DNA of 48,093 nt from Bacteroidia bacterium (lineage in GTDB: Bacteria; Bacteroidota; Bacteroidia; Bacteroidales; UBA7960), in contig REEA01000132.1 in the NCBI GenBank assembly GCA_007695305.1, positions 1 through 48,093 of the forward strand, in the 5' to 3' direction. Position 1 is the stretch's first letter, and each line of letters begins with the position of its first letter. The position numbers were made by a program, and so were the translations under genes. Of this stretch, positions 17,293 to 26,619 are shown piece by piece. The notes below the pieces were generated by a model, which saw only the letters and a list, made by a program, of their open reading frames with translations, searched no databases and had not been told where the DNA came from.

Positions 17293-17511
17293 ATGACACT
17301 ACAATGGATCATCACAATAGCCATACTTACGGTAAGCTTTATGTATACAGGCTGGAAGATTGTTGCCTTTATGAGGCCGTCGGGCCATAAGAAAACAAGC
17401 CCCTGCGACAGTTTTCACGGTGATTGTGCCGGGTGCCAGAAACAGTCGCGACAAATCAGGGATGATTGTGATTCAGCCCGGGAACCACGAAGCCGGGTTT
17501 TAACCAAATAA
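17293..17511 (+). CDS. FeoB-associated Cys-rich membrane peptide
   Basis: The 72-residue peptide has one N-terminal membrane helix (about 4-25) and a short cytoplasmic tail with Cys in the pattern CDSFHGDCAGC. This is the small protein family that accompanies FeoB in Bacteroidota and Firmicutes and may act in place of FeoC, perhaps binding iron or helping complex assembly (role not proven). It starts 85 bp after feoB on the same strand. Confidence 0.85.
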   Translation: MTLQWIITIAILTVSFMYTGWKIVAFMRPSGHKKTSPCDSFHGDCAGCQKQSRQIRDDCDSAREPRSRVLTK

Positions 17512-17566
17512 ATCTGCTTCTCAATAGAAAATTGTGAAAGATCATGGTATTCCGCTTTTTTATTTG

Positions 17567-17574
17567 TATTTTTG
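17567..17574 (+). promoter_or_regulatory. -7 box of the recQ promoter (TATTTTTG)
   Basis: TATTTTTG fits TANNTTTG; no clear TTTG at -33. It lies 26-32 bp before the possible TTG starts of recQ and favours those starts over any farther downstream. Confidence 0.4.
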
Positions 17575-17599
17575 ATAAGACAACAAATAAAAAACCCTT

Positions 17600-19528
17600 T
17601 TGACCTTGGATCTCCACGCTGTTTTGCTGAAATATTGGGGATTTTCTTCATTTCGTCCGCTACAGGAAGATATTATCCGGTCGGCGGTCGAAGGAAATGA
17701 TACGCTGGCCCTCTTACCCACCGGTGGGGGTAAATCACTATGTTACCAGGTACCCGGCATGGCAATGGACGGCTTATGCATCGTGATCAGCCCCCTTATC
17801 GCACTCATGAAAGATCAGGTAGAAGCCCTTAAAAACAAAGGGATCAAAGCAGTAGGCATCTACCATGGGTTAAGCAAAACCGAGATTGACAAGGCTGTCG
17901 ACAATTGCGTATATGGAGATGTAAAATTTCTGTATATGAGTCCCGAGCGGCTTACCACTGATATGATCAGAAGCCGCCTTGTGAAAATGAAGGTGAACTT
18001 GCTGGCTGTGGACGAAGCCCATTGCATTTCCCAGTGGGGTTACGATTTTCGACCGCCATACCTCCGTATCGCAGAAGCACGCGAGCTGATTCCCAATACA
18101 CCCATGCTGGCACTTACTGCCACAGCCACCCGGCAGGTGGTGCAGGATATCCAGGATAAACTCGGCTTCAGGGAGGCAAAGATTTTTCAGAAAAGTTTTG
18201 AACGTAAAAACCTGGCCTACGTGGTTTTCAGGGAAGAAGCCAAGCTGCAAAGGCTTTTGAGGGTTTGCAATAACGTGAAAGGCACCGGTGTAGTTTATGT
18301 CAGGAATCGTAAACGGACCAGAGAGATAGCTGAGTGGCTGATGCAACGGGGAATCAGCGCCGATTATTATCACGCCGGACTTGACAGCAAAGAGAGAGAC
18401 ACCCGCCAGGAAGCATGGATGAAAGAAAGGACAAGGGTGATCGTTTCAACCAACGCCTTTGGAATGGGTATTGACAAGCCCAATGTTCGCTTCGTGGTAC
18501 ATCTGGATCTTCCCGACAGTCCGGAAGCCTATTTCCAGGAAGCCGGCAGGGGTGGACGCGATGGAAACAAAGCCTATGCAATCATGTTGTTCAATCAATC
18601 TGATATCATTGATCTCAAAAAATTCCACGAACGTTCTTTCCCCCCATTAAAAGAAATAAAAAAAGTCTATAATACCCTTGGAAACTATTTCCAGCTGGCC
18701 ATTGGCAGCGGAAAAGACCAAAGCATGCCCTTCGATCTGGTCACATTTTCCAAAAACTACAGCATCGATCCTTTCCTTGTGTTTAATGCCCTGGGATTCC
18801 TTGAAAAAGAAGGTTACCTGGCTGTTTCGGAGGCATTGACCAACCCTTCCAGAATGATGTTTATGGTCAGCAATGAAGAACTATACCGCTTTCAGGTGGC
18901 AAATCCTGCATTCGATCCCTTCATCAAACTGCTGCTAAGATCATATAGCGGCCTGTTCAGCGAGTTCACAAAAATAAAAGAGGATGAAATTGCCAAGAGG
19001 GCAGGCATACCGGTTGATAAGGTAAAAAAACTGCTGCAGGATCTGCACCAAATGAATATTCTGCATTACAAAGCACAGAACGAAACACCCATGATCACCT
19101 TTCTGGAGGAAAGGTTATCGGCCTCAGACATCATCATCTCAAAAGAAACCTATAAAGAAAGAAAAAGCTTTGCAAGAAGGCGGTTGGACGCCATGGTCAA
19201 TTATGTTGAGTCAACAACAAAATGTCGCAGCCTGTTTCTGCTGGCTTATTTTGGAGAAACAGGGACGCAAAGATGCGGCCAGTGTGATGTTTGCCTGGAA
19301 ATGAACAAAGCAGGGGTCTCATCCTACGAATACAAACAGCTTACAGAAGCAATCCGTCCACTGGTTGAAACAGAAAAGCTGAGATTGCCCGACCTTCTGA
19401 CAAAACTTGACATTAGCATGGATGATGAAAAAGTATTGAATGTCATAAGGTATTTGATTGACAACGAAATCATCGGGCTGGATGCAAACCAGTTATTGTA
19501 CTGGAAGCAAACCGAAGGAAAAAAGTAG
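17600..19528 (+). CDS. recQ: ATP-dependent DNA helicase RecQ
   Basis: A 3'-5' SF2 helicase acting in recombination and fork repair, 642 residues. Seen: Gln-motif region FRPLQEDII; Walker A TGGGKS (about 42-47); DEAH box AVDEAHCISQWG; motif V/VI QEAGRGGRDG; the RQC zinc-binding Cys set ending CGQCDVCLE; and a winged helix. A separate HRDC domain is not evident at the C-terminus. No ATG exists before the conserved N-terminus: the only candidates are TTG at 17600 or 17606, after an in-frame stop at 17588-17590. Confidence 0.93.
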   Translation: MTLDLHAVLLKYWGFSSFRPLQEDIIRSAVEGNDTLALLPTGGGKSLCYQVPGMAMDGLCIVISPLIALMKDQVEALKNKGIKAVGIYHGLSKTEIDKAVDNCVYGDVKFLYMSPERLTTDMIRSRLVKMKVNLLAVDEAHCISQWGYDFRPPYLRIAEARELIPNTPMLALTATATRQVVQDIQDKLGFREAKIFQKSFERKNLAYVVFREEAKLQRLLRVCNNVKGTGVVYVRNRKRTREIAEWLMQRGISADYYHAGLDSKERDTRQEAWMKERTRVIVSTNAFGMGIDKPNVRFVVHLDLPDSPEAYFQEAGRGGRDGNKAYAIMLFNQSDIIDLKKFHERSFPPLKEIKKVYNTLGNYFQLAIGSGKDQSMPFDLVTFSKNYSIDPFLVFNALGFLEKEGYLAVSEALTNPSRMMFMVSNEELYRFQVANPAFDPFIKLLLRSYSGLFSEFTKIKEDEIAKRAGIPVDKVKKLLQDLHQMNILHYKAQNETPMITFLEERLSASDIIISKETYKERKSFARRRLDAMVNYVESTTKCRSLFLLAYFGETGTQRCGQCDVCLEMNKAGVSSYEYKQLTEAIRPLVETEKLRLPDLLTKLDISMDDEKVLNVIRYLIDNEIIGLDANQLLYWKQTEGKK

Positions 19529-19545
19529 GACAGAACAGCGGAAAG

Positions 19546-20223
19546 CTATGAGCGGGAGGCGTTTTCTGAAAAGCTCGCCAGGGTGGACACTCCTCCTTTG
19601 ACCTTGTCCCCCGTTTTCACGTGTACCATTGCATCCATTGGAATGAATAGGTCGACACGCGACCCGAATTTAATGAACCCCAGCTCATCTCCCTGTTTAA
19701 CCTGTTTCCCTTCATAACAATAGCATACAATACGCCTGGCAACTACGCCGGCGATTTGCCGTACCATGTAAATTATGCCACTGTTGGTTTCCACAACAAT
19801 CGTGTTCCGTTCGTTTAAATGGCTGGACTTGGGATGCCACGCCACCAGGTATTTCCCGGGATGATAGCGATATTGGGAGATCTTTCCGTCGGTTGGAATA
19901 CGGTTAAGGTGCACATTGAAAGGCGACATAAAAATGGATATCTGCCGCATCCTGCAGCCGAAAACTTCTTTCTCATCCACATCACGCACCATTACCACTT
20001 TCCCGTCAGCAGGACTAATAAAAGCATCAGGTTTTTTCGCCAAATCCCTGTCGGGTGAACGAAAAAACCAAACAACCCACAACATCATGAGCATTAGGCT
20101 GCCATAAATGGTATACAACCCCCAGTGTGCAGGCGGAAACAGTCTGTAGGAAAGTACAGCCAGCACAAGTGCCACGAAGGCCATTACGTATATAATCCTT
20201 TTTCCTTCTTTATGTATGGTCAT
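19546..20223 (-). CDS. psd: phosphatidylserine decarboxylase family protein
   Basis: The 225-residue protein converts phosphatidylserine to phosphatidylethanolamine. The enzyme makes its own pyruvoyl cofactor by cleaving between Gly and Ser; here the site is FGSRVDLF near residue 188-195, the short-form version of the LGST motif. Two N-terminal membrane helices (about 10-26 and 33-50) anchor it. FISPADGKVV and FMSPFNVHLNRIP are conserved family blocks. It lies downstream of cdsA, the gene for the common CDP-diacylglycerol precursor, with a 101-bp gap; the pairing supports the call. It converges with recQ, stop to stop 17 bp apart. Confidence 0.92.
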   Translation of the reverse strand: MTIHKEGKRIIYVMAFVALVLAVLSYRLFPPAHWGLYTIYGSLMLMMLWVVWFFRSPDRDLAKKPDAFISPADGKVVMVRDVDEKEVFGCRMRQISIFMSPFNVHLNRIPTDGKISQYRYHPGKYLVAWHPKSSHLNERNTIVVETNSGIIYMVRQIAGVVARRIVCYCYEGKQVKQGDELGFIKFGSRVDLFIPMDAMVHVKTGDKVKGGVSTLASFSENASRS

Positions 20224-20324
20224 ACATGCAAAATTAACTCATAAAAGACTTCCTGCCGCTTTTATGCGATCAGGAATTACTGAAAAGATACCCGGGCCGG
20301 GAATGGGAGCCCGTCTAAAACGTA

Positions 20325-21143
20325 TCAGTAACTCATCAAAAGATATACAAACACAAAAGGTGCCGCCATCAAAACACCGTCAAAACGGTCCAGCACTCCG
20401 CCATGACCCGGCAGGATTGTACCACTGTCTTTTGCATCAATGCTTCTTTTGAACATGGACTCAAACAGGTCACCGTAAGTCCCGAAAACGATCACGATCA
20501 GCGCGATGATGAACCAATCCTTTGTGGACAGGTGCACATAATAATGGGAAATGATGAATGCCGAAATCAAAGCGAATACGGCACCTCCAATGGCACCTTC
20601 CCAGGTTTTTTTCGGCGAAACACGCTCAAACAGACGGTGTTTACCAATGGCCGAACCTATCAAAAAGGCACCGGTGTCGTTAATCCAGACCAAAAAGAAA
20701 AATCCCAGCAAAAGGCTCGAATGATAGACCCCCGGTATAAAAGCCGGATTGGGAAAATAATTCAAAATCGAGAACGGTACAGCCACATATAGCAACCCAA
20801 AAAAGGTAAACGCGATATTGGTGAACGGGTTTGGATCATTGCGGTACAATTCGAACAGGAAAATCAGAAAAACACAAACAAAATTGATCAAAAGCCATTC
20901 AATATTCATCATGTTCATGGCAACCAATGCATTGGTAATAAACAGAACGATACCTGCCAGTAAACCTGCTGGTTTATTGGGATTAATCCCCGCTTTCTCC
21001 ACCAGCGTGTAGAGTTCCCAAAGCCCTACTATGGTAAATACCATAAACAATAAGGCAAACAGGTGCTGGTCGGTAATGGTGGCACCTATCACCAAAACCA
21101 CCAGTACAACACCTGTTAATGTTCTTGTGGCCAGATTGCTCAC
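20325..21143 (-). CDS. cdsA: phosphatidate cytidylyltransferase CdsA
   Basis: The 272-residue polytopic membrane enzyme makes CDP-diacylglycerol from phosphatidate and CTP. The family signature near the C-terminus is clear: GDLFESMFKRSIDAKDSG then PGHGGVLDRFD. About seven or eight membrane helices are visible. The start codon is GTG (21141-21143), overlapping the TGA stop of the DUF2007 gene, so translation is probably coupled. The protein start SNLATRTLTGVV is typical for Bacteroidota CdsA. Confidence 0.94.
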   Translation of the reverse strand: MSNLATRTLTGVVLVVLVIGATITDQHLFALLFMVFTIVGLWELYTLVEKAGINPNKPAGLLAGIVLFITNALVAMNMMNIEWLLINFVCVFLIFLFELYRNDPNPFTNIAFTFFGLLYVAVPFSILNYFPNPAFIPGVYHSSLLLGFFFLVWINDTGAFLIGSAIGKHRLFERVSPKKTWEGAIGGAVFALISAFIISHYYVHLSTKDWFIIALIVIVFGTYGDLFESMFKRSIDAKDSGTILPGHGGVLDRFDGVLMAAPFVFVYLLMSY

Positions 21144-21343
21144 AACGATTCTTTTTTGATGATTTGTTTAGCTTCCAACACATCATCGGCTTGCACATAC
21201 AACTCAATTTCTCCAACCAGGTAGGCTGAATCTTTCTTGTTCATGACAACGCAGGTTATCCCCTTATCCCTAAGTACAGCGTGGACAATCCCCACCTTGT
21301 ATTCATAGGTATTGCTGTATATTTTTTGCCAATTCCCATCCAT
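21140..21343 (-). CDS. DUF2007 small protein
   Basis: The 67-residue protein is a single DUF2007 domain (putative signal-transducing, PII-like ferredoxin fold): a beta strand, WQKIYSNTYEYKVGIVHAV helix, then CVVMNKKDSAY and VQADDVLEAKQII. The frame is open upstream to 21412, but the ATG at 21343 matches where the family starts and does not overlap the LUD gene. It is translationally coupled to cdsA by a GTGA overlap. Molecular function unknown. Confidence 0.82.
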   Translation of the reverse strand: MDGNWQKIYSNTYEYKVGIVHAVLRDKGITCVVMNKKDSAYLVGEIELYVQADDVLEAKQIIKKESL

Positions 21344-21356
21344 TGTTTCATTCGTT

Positions 21357-22004
21357 TTATTTGACAGGGTCATACAGAAAAAGATAGATTTCTTCAGGCC
21401 CATGTGCTCCATAGATCAGGGTCTTTTCGATGTCAGCGGTTCTGCTGGGACCGCTTACAAAGGTAACGAAGGAGGGAGGTTCTTCGCCGTATTTTATTTC
21501 CAGTGACCGCATGGCATCGTCAATGTCATCCACAATTTGCAAGCTAGATGCAACCACTATATGTATTGGTGCTGCAGGGACGCTTCTTCTTCCACTTTGC
21601 TGGCGGCTGCTCATCACCAGGCATCCATGCCGTGCAACAAGGGCTTCGCAACCGGTAAGGGCCGCATCACAGAGGTGAAGACGCGACGGATCCTGTTCGA
21701 AGGGGAATTGTATGGCTTCCAAAAGGTCCATTAAAAATCTTTCCCGGCAGTAGAGGCTGTTGATTTGTTTTTTTTTGAGAAGTGTCCGGATATTCTCCGC
21801 CATTTCATGAATATCCGATGAAAATACAAAATGGCCGCCATTCATTTTAAAGGCAGATGCAAAAATCTCTTCCCTGAAAATATTTTCCGGATCATGAAAG
21901 ACCACTCCTTCCATATCTGTATCCGGGAAAGGGTCAGGCAAACTGTTAACCAGCGCATCTCTGACCCTTTTAAGCACTTTTTCCCTGGATGTACTTTCCT
22001 TCAT
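21357..22004 (-). CDS. LUD domain-containing protein (LutC/YkgG-like)
   Basis: The 215-residue protein has the LUD fold of lactate-utilisation protein LutC, ending with the family block FVSGPSRTADIEKTLIYGAHGPEE (described in parts: SGPSRTADIE, then GAHGP). No LutA or LutB gene is close, so lactate oxidation is not supported; in Bacteroidota a lone LUD gene next to ftsH is a frequent arrangement with unknown purpose. The ATG at 22004 is 8 bp after the ftsH stop. Confidence is high for the family, low for the function. Confidence 0.85.
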   Translation of the reverse strand: MKESTSREKVLKRVRDALVNSLPDPFPDTDMEGVVFHDPENIFREEIFASAFKMNGGHFVFSSDIHEMAENIRTLLKKKQINSLYCRERFLMDLLEAIQFPFEQDPSRLHLCDAALTGCEALVARHGCLVMSSRQQSGRRSVPAAPIHIVVASSLQIVDDIDDAMRSLEIKYGEEPPSFVTFVSGPSRTADIEKTLIYGAHGPEEIYLFLYDPVK

Positions 22005-22011
22005 GAAATGT

Positions 22012-24126
22012 TCAGCTTGATGTACTTTTCGGGGCAGGATCCTCTTGGGATGCAACTGCATTTCCAACGGCAAACGCCTTTTCCTTGGCCCGCTCCGGAT
22101 CAGGGAAAAGCCGTTCTCCGAACACCTTTTCCAGGTCTTCCCGGAAAATCACCTCTTTTTCCAGCAGGAGATCACCGAGTTGGATCAGTTTTTCTTTATT
22201 TTCGAGAAGGATGGTTTTAGCCCTGCGGTATGCTTTTTCAATCAGGGCGCTAACCTCTTCATCAATAATCTGGGCAGTTTTCTCAGAATAGGGTTTGGTA
22301 AATGTATATTCACTCTGGCCGCTTGAGTCGTAATAGCTGATGTTTCCAATCTTTTTGTTCAGCCCGAAATAGACCACCATGGAATATGCCTGTTTTGTTA
22401 CTTTTTCCAGATCATTAAGTGCCCCGGTAGACACTTTGCCGAAGACGATTTCCTCTGCGGCGCGGCCACCGAGCATGCTGGTAATCTCATCCATCATCTG
22501 GTCAATATTGGTGATTTGTCGTTCTTCGGGGAGATACCATGCAGCCCCCAGTGCTTTACCCCTCGGTACGATGGTAACCTTCACAAGCGGGTGAGCATGT
22601 TCGAGCAACCAGCTTATGGCAGCATGTCCCGATTCGTGATAGGCAATCACTTTCTTCTCATTGGGAGAAATGATCTTGTTTCTTTTTTCCAAACCGCCGA
22701 TGATCCTGTCAATGGCATCCAGAAAATCCTGCCTGTCCACCACCTTTTTGTTCCGTCGTGCTGCTATCAAAGCTGCTTCGTTACAAACGTTGGCGATGTC
22801 GGCACCGGAAAACCCCGGTGTTTGCTTTGCGAGGAAATCTGGATCCACATCTTTCTCCAGCTTGATGGGTTTCATGTGTACTTTAAAAATGGCCTCCCTT
22901 TCGGTGAGGTCGGGCATTTCCACATGGATCTGCCTGTCGAATCTGCCGGCACGCATCAGTGCTCTGTCGAGGATATCAGCCCGGTTGGTGGCAGCAAGAA
23001 TAATGACACCCAGGTTACTGCCAAAGCCATCCATTTCCGCGAGCAGCTGATTGAGGGTATTTTCCCTTTCATCATTGGAACCGGTAACAGGATTCTTTCC
23101 ACGGGCGCGGCCGATGGCATCTATTTCATCAATAAAGATGATACATGGTGCTTTTTCTTTGGCCTGCTTGAAAAGGTCACGCACCCTGGAGGCACCCACT
23201 CCCACAAACATTTCCACAAAGTCGGAACCACTCAGGGAGAAGAAAGGCACCTGGGCCTGACCGGCAACCGCTTTTGCAAGCAGGGTTTTCCCGGTACCGG
23301 GAGGACCGACCAGCAAAGCGCCTTTGGGAATTTTTCCACCCAGATTCGTATATTTTGTGGGGTTTTTCAGGAAATCCACGATCTCCATCAGTTCGACCTT
23401 TGCTTCTTCCAAACCTGCAACGTGATTAAAATCGATGGTCACATGGGTGTCTTTATCGAAAAGAGTTGCTTTTGATTTTCCGATGTTAAAGACCTGTCCC
23501 CCGGGACCACCGCCGGCAGCCATCCTGCGCATGATGAAAATCCAGAAAGCGATCAGCAACCCGATGGGCAACAACCAGCTCAGCATATCGGTACCCCAGC
23601 TCCTGCGTGTCTCCGGATACACAGGGAAACGGTCGGCAACCGGCCATTCTGCCTGCGTATCGCGCACAAGCTTTTCGAAATTTTCAACCGAAGCAATACG
23701 GAATACATATTGTGGCCCGGATGCCTCGCCAACACCGCGCCCCCTGTCCACATCCTCATACTTCTCCCTGTATAAACGATCTTCCTTGATATAAACCTCA
23801 ACAGTTTCCTGGTTGATAATCTTCAGCTTTTCAATGTCGGTGCCTTCTGTACTATCCCAAACCAGCATTTCGTTTTCAAAACGCATCTGGGATATTTCAA
23901 CGGCAGAGCCTCCCCAGTTGAAAAAGTTGAGTCCTATGATCACGATAGCCGCGATGGCATAAACCCAGTAGAAATTGAAACGGGGCTTTTTGCCACCGGG
24001 TGTGCCCTGTGGCCCACCGGAACGGGGTTTACCGTCGGGTTGACCACCGGCCGGCTGCTTACCGCTGCCCTTAGGTGACTCAGGACGATTGCCCGTCTCT
24101 ATATTTGATTGTTTTTTTTCGGTCAT
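22012..24126 (-). CDS. ftsH: ATP-dependent zinc metalloprotease FtsH
   Basis: The 704-residue membrane-bound AAA+ protease degrades misassembled membrane proteins and regulatory proteins. Order: Pro/Gly/Ser-rich cytosolic leader (1-50), membrane helix 1 (about 52-70), periplasmic domain, membrane helix 2 (about 181-199), AAA domain with Walker A GPPGTGKT (274-281), Walker B IIFIDEID (about 329-336), SRH region ATNRADILD, and the zinc site HESGH (497-501). The C-terminal tail is longer than in E. coli and slightly Ser/Pro rich. It lies 34 bp after rsfS and 7 bp before the LUD gene. Confidence 0.97.
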   Translation of the reverse strand: MTEKKQSNIETGNRPESPKGSGKQPAGGQPDGKPRSGGPQGTPGGKKPRFNFYWVYAIAAIVIIGLNFFNWGGSAVEISQMRFENEMLVWDSTEGTDIEKLKIINQETVEVYIKEDRLYREKYEDVDRGRGVGEASGPQYVFRIASVENFEKLVRDTQAEWPVADRFPVYPETRRSWGTDMLSWLLPIGLLIAFWIFIMRRMAAGGGPGGQVFNIGKSKATLFDKDTHVTIDFNHVAGLEEAKVELMEIVDFLKNPTKYTNLGGKIPKGALLVGPPGTGKTLLAKAVAGQAQVPFFSLSGSDFVEMFVGVGASRVRDLFKQAKEKAPCIIFIDEIDAIGRARGKNPVTGSNDERENTLNQLLAEMDGFGSNLGVIILAATNRADILDRALMRAGRFDRQIHVEMPDLTEREAIFKVHMKPIKLEKDVDPDFLAKQTPGFSGADIANVCNEAALIAARRNKKVVDRQDFLDAIDRIIGGLEKRNKIISPNEKKVIAYHESGHAAISWLLEHAHPLVKVTIVPRGKALGAAWYLPEERQITNIDQMMDEITSMLGGRAAEEIVFGKVSTGALNDLEKVTKQAYSMVVYFGLNKKIGNISYYDSSGQSEYTFTKPYSEKTAQIIDEEVSALIEKAYRRAKTILLENKEKLIQLGDLLLEKEVIFREDLEKVFGERLFPDPERAKEKAFAVGNAVASQEDPAPKSTSS

Positions 24127-24160
24127 TCCTTCTTTAACTATAAACTATTCAGGTAACTTA

Positions 24161-24553
24161 TTATAACGATTCCCGGAGTGATTCCCGGATCTGCTCTGAA
24201 GGGACATCAGCCCACAGCTCCTCTAACTGGAAGTGCCGGCGAACAGGTTGTTGAAAAACATGAACCACCACATCCAGGTAGTCCAGTAAAACCCACTCAC
24301 CGTTTACAAAACCTTCACGCCTGGCCGGTTTTATGCCACACAGCTTTCGAACCACTTCCTCAACCGACTCTGCAATAGCGGTTGCGTGGGTTCGTGAGTT
24401 TCCATGGCAAATAACAAAATAGTCACATACTGTGGAGCCTATCCCGCCTAAGTGTAAACTGACGATCTCCTCCCCTTTTTTCTCCAGGATACCTTCCACA
24501 ACAGCTTTAAGGAGCACAATCGAACTGTCTTTCTCCGGTTTTTTTTCTGTCAT
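24161..24553 (-). CDS. rsfS: ribosomal silencing factor RsfS
   Basis: The 130-residue protein binds ribosomal protein uL14 and blocks subunit joining when nutrients are low. The family signature is present: CDYFVICHGNSRTHATAIAES (in parts, YFVICHGNS and TAIAES), then GEWVLLDYLDVVVHVF. It has the normal length. It is first in the rsfS-ftsH-LUD-DUF2007-cdsA-psd series, and its first codons (MTEKK) match those of ftsH, probably by chance. Confidence 0.95.
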   Translation of the reverse strand: MTEKKPEKDSSIVLLKAVVEGILEKKGEEIVSLHLGGIGSTVCDYFVICHGNSRTHATAIAESVEEVVRKLCGIKPARREGFVNGEWVLLDYLDVVVHVFQQPVRRHFQLEELWADVPSEQIRESLRESL

Positions 24554-24576
24554 TCATGAATCGTTAATCATTCCTG

Positions 24577-24584
24577 CAAATTTA
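24577..24584 (-). promoter_or_regulatory. -7 box candidate for rsfS-ftsH
   Basis: On the minus strand TAAATTTG matches TANNTTTG, 24 bp before the rsfS ATG. A GTTG 23 bp further up is a poor -33 box. Confidence 0.35.
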
Positions 24585-24649
24585 AGCATTTTTAAGCACA
24601 TTATGTTCAACGAACAGGTTGTTTAGGTTCAAAATATGATGGGTTTAAC

Positions 24650-24657
24650 TAATTTTG
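24650..24657 (+). promoter_or_regulatory. -7 box candidate for birA
   Basis: TAATTTTG matches TANNTTTG and lies 18 bp before the ATG at 24675. It would fall inside the gene if the ATG at 24636 were used, which is why 24675 is chosen. Confidence 0.4.
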
Positions 24658-24674
24658 TAAAAAATTGCCGGTCT

Positions 24675-25430
24675 ATGCCAAAGCGAATATATCTCCATAA
24701 AACAGACTCCACCAACAAGGAGCTATGGCGGATGATTGATAACGAAGCATCACCGGAGGAGGCTACCGTGGTGCAGGCAGGTTGGCAAAGTGAAGGGAGG
24801 GGGCAAGCAAACACAAAGTGGGAAAGTAAGCAAGGAGATAACCTTTTATTTTCCATTTTGCTGAAACCTGTATTTCTGCCTCCGTCGATGCAGTTTGCAC
24901 TGAATCAATGTATTGCACTATCAATCAGGGCAGGACTTGCTGCATTATGCAAGGATTATCACTTTTTCATTAAATGGCCCAATGATATCTACGTTGAAGG
25001 CAGAAAAATTGCCGGAACCCTCATAGAAAACAGGATCATGGGCAAAGAATTATCCCTGTCGGTGGTTGGTATCGGCATCAACACCAACCAAACGGTTTTT
25101 TCAAATGACATTCCAAACCCGGTATCGTTGAAAATGCTCACTGGCAAGGATTGGGATACTGAATCCTGTCTCGATGAAGTCATGAAGCAGCTGCTTTTTC
25201 ATTACCAAAAGTTGCAATCAGGGAATATGGACTATATCAGGCAGCAGTACCTAAAGCACCTATGGGGTTTTCAAAAAAAAATGCACTTTATCAGAGAAGG
25301 GCAAAGTATGATTGCCACCGTGTTGGGGGTAGATGAAAACGGAAAGCTGCTGCTGGAAAACCAGCAAGGCACAATCAAGGCATTCGACATCAAAGAAATA
25401 CAGTTTGACCCCCGGTCATTTGCTGAATGA
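24675..25430 (+). CDS. birA: biotin--[acetyl-CoA-carboxylase] ligase BirA
   Basis: The 251-residue enzyme attaches biotin to the biotin carboxyl carrier protein via biotinyl-AMP. Seen: TDSTNKEL at residues 10-17, the nucleotide/biotin loop SEGRGQ, the catalytic KWPNDIYVEGRKIAGTLIE (quoted in parts KWPND and KIAGTLIE), and GIGINTNQ. It lacks the N-terminal helix-turn-helix of E. coli BirA, so it is a ligase without repressor function. The start at 24675 gives MPKRIYLHKTDSTN, the usual family beginning. Confidence 0.93.
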   Translation: MPKRIYLHKTDSTNKELWRMIDNEASPEEATVVQAGWQSEGRGQANTKWESKQGDNLLFSILLKPVFLPPSMQFALNQCIALSIRAGLAALCKDYHFFIKWPNDIYVEGRKIAGTLIENRIMGKELSLSVVGIGINTNQTVFSNDIPNPVSLKMLTGKDWDTESCLDEVMKQLLFHYQKLQSGNMDYIRQQYLKHLWGFQKKMHFIREGQSMIATVLGVDENGKLLLENQQGTIKAFDIKEIQFDPRSFAE

Positions 25431-25479
25431 TTACATGCAACATATCCCCATCATCCTTATCACACATAAATAATCAGTT

Positions 25480-25881
25480 CTACCGGTATTTTTCCTGCAG
25501 TTTTTCGGCCAGCATATCCACAAAATGCTGCAAAGGCCCTGAAGCAATGCTTTTCAGGAAAGGATTCAGGTTCACATCAAAAACAATGTCAACCTCGCAG
25601 GCCTGATCTTTGGCAGGCCGGAAATGATAATCAAGTTTGTAGTTAACCGGGTTTTTTCCATCAGAAACAATACGGATATTGCGGCAGGGATATTTGCCGT
25701 CGATCCGCATGGACAGATCAGACAATCCCTGGATGGTAAATGAGCAGGTTAACTCATCGGCCTTCCAGTTCGTCACCCGGTCAGGCAGCAAAGACTCAAA
25801 GTTTCGGAAGTCGCCTAAAAATTCAAATACCGTTTCACAGTTCGTGTTTACGGGGATATCTTGTTTTTGGAAAGTTGCCAT
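25480..25881 (-). CDS. SRPBCC family protein
   Basis: The 133-residue protein fits the START/SRPBCC helix-grip fold with a hydrophobic cavity: a strand-helix start (CETVFEFLGDFRNFESLLPD), a central beta sheet, and a long C-terminal helix (LQHFVDMLAEKLQEKY). The ligand is not known. It begins 2 bp after the pyrE stop on the same strand, so the two are almost certainly co-transcribed, an arrangement often seen in Bacteroidota. Confidence 0.85.
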   Translation of the reverse strand: MATFQKQDIPVNTNCETVFEFLGDFRNFESLLPDRVTNWKADELTCSFTIQGLSDLSMRIDGKYPCRNIRIVSDGKNPVNYKLDYHFRPAKDQACEVDIVFDVNLNPFLKSIASGPLQHFVDMLAEKLQEKYR

Positions 25882-25883
25882 TT

Positions 25884-26543
25884 TTAGTTGTATTGATTAA
25901 AGCGATCAGACCACCCCTGCGGATCCCTACTCCAGGCCTTCAGGGTGTTATACTCCTGATCGGAGATTTTGTTTTCCATAACCAGCACATCAAGCAAAGC
26001 TTCATAATTGCTCAAAGCGTGGAACGGACAGGAGATGCCTCGCAGATTGTCATCTGCCTTGTCCAAACCATAGGTGAAAATAGCCACCATCCCACAAACT
26101 TCAAGGCCTGCATCACGAAGGGCCATAACCGCCGATGCGCTGCTTTGTCCGGTCGATATAAGGTCTTCCACAACAACCGTTTTCACACCGGGCTCTGCAT
26201 GTCCCTCAACCCGCGAGGCCAAACCATGGGCTTTGGGAGTGCTCCTGACATAAACAAAAGGCCGCTCCAGCAAATCAGCCACCAATGCCCCATGGGCGAT
26301 GGCCCCGGTGGCAACCCCTGCAACCAATCCAACATCAGGATAGGTTGCCAGGATCAGATCTGCCAACCCTTTCGCTACCTTTTTCCGTATCTCAGGAAAA
26401 GACAATATCCTGCGATTGTCGCAATAAATCGGTGCACGCAACCCGGAAACCCATGTAAAAGGATTTTTAACATTCAGTTTTATTGCGTTAATTTGCAAAA
26501 GATATTGAGCTACTTCACGGGCCGGATGATTGTTTGCTTGCAT
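25884..26543 (-). CDS. pyrE: orotate phosphoribosyltransferase PyrE
   Basis: The 219-residue enzyme makes orotidine monophosphate from orotate and PRPP in pyrimidine synthesis. The PRPP-binding motif is VVVEDLISTGQS (about residues 124-135), and the substrate end YCDNRRILSFPEIR matches the family. An upstream extension to 26630 is open but would overlap the divergent NUDIX gene start; the ATG at 26543 gives MQANNHPAREVAQYL, the normal beginning. A -7 box is at 26574-26581. Confidence 0.95.
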   Translation of the reverse strand: MQANNHPAREVAQYLLQINAIKLNVKNPFTWVSGLRAPIYCDNRRILSFPEIRKKVAKGLADLILATYPDVGLVAGVATGAIAHGALVADLLERPFVYVRSTPKAHGLASRVEGHAEPGVKTVVVEDLISTGQSSASAVMALRDAGLEVCGMVAIFTYGLDKADDNLRGISCPFHALSNYEALLDVLVMENKISDQEYNTLKAWSRDPQGWSDRFNQYN

Positions 26544-26573
26544 ACTGATGACATTATTTACAGAAATGACACA

Positions 26574-26581
26574 CAAAGCTA
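26574..26581 (-). promoter_or_regulatory. -7 box candidate for pyrE
   Basis: On the minus strand TAGCTTTG matches TANNTTTG, 31 bp before the pyrE ATG. No good -33 TTTG. Confidence 0.35.
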
Positions 26582-26619
26582 ACAAAAAAAGCCGCGCACC
26601 ATACTCTAAACTGAGCCAA

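Noticed and set aside
22516-23475. 319-residue open frame on the plus strand opposite ftsH
   Set aside because: Antisense to the highly conserved AAA domain of FtsH; the codon pattern of ftsH explains the openness.
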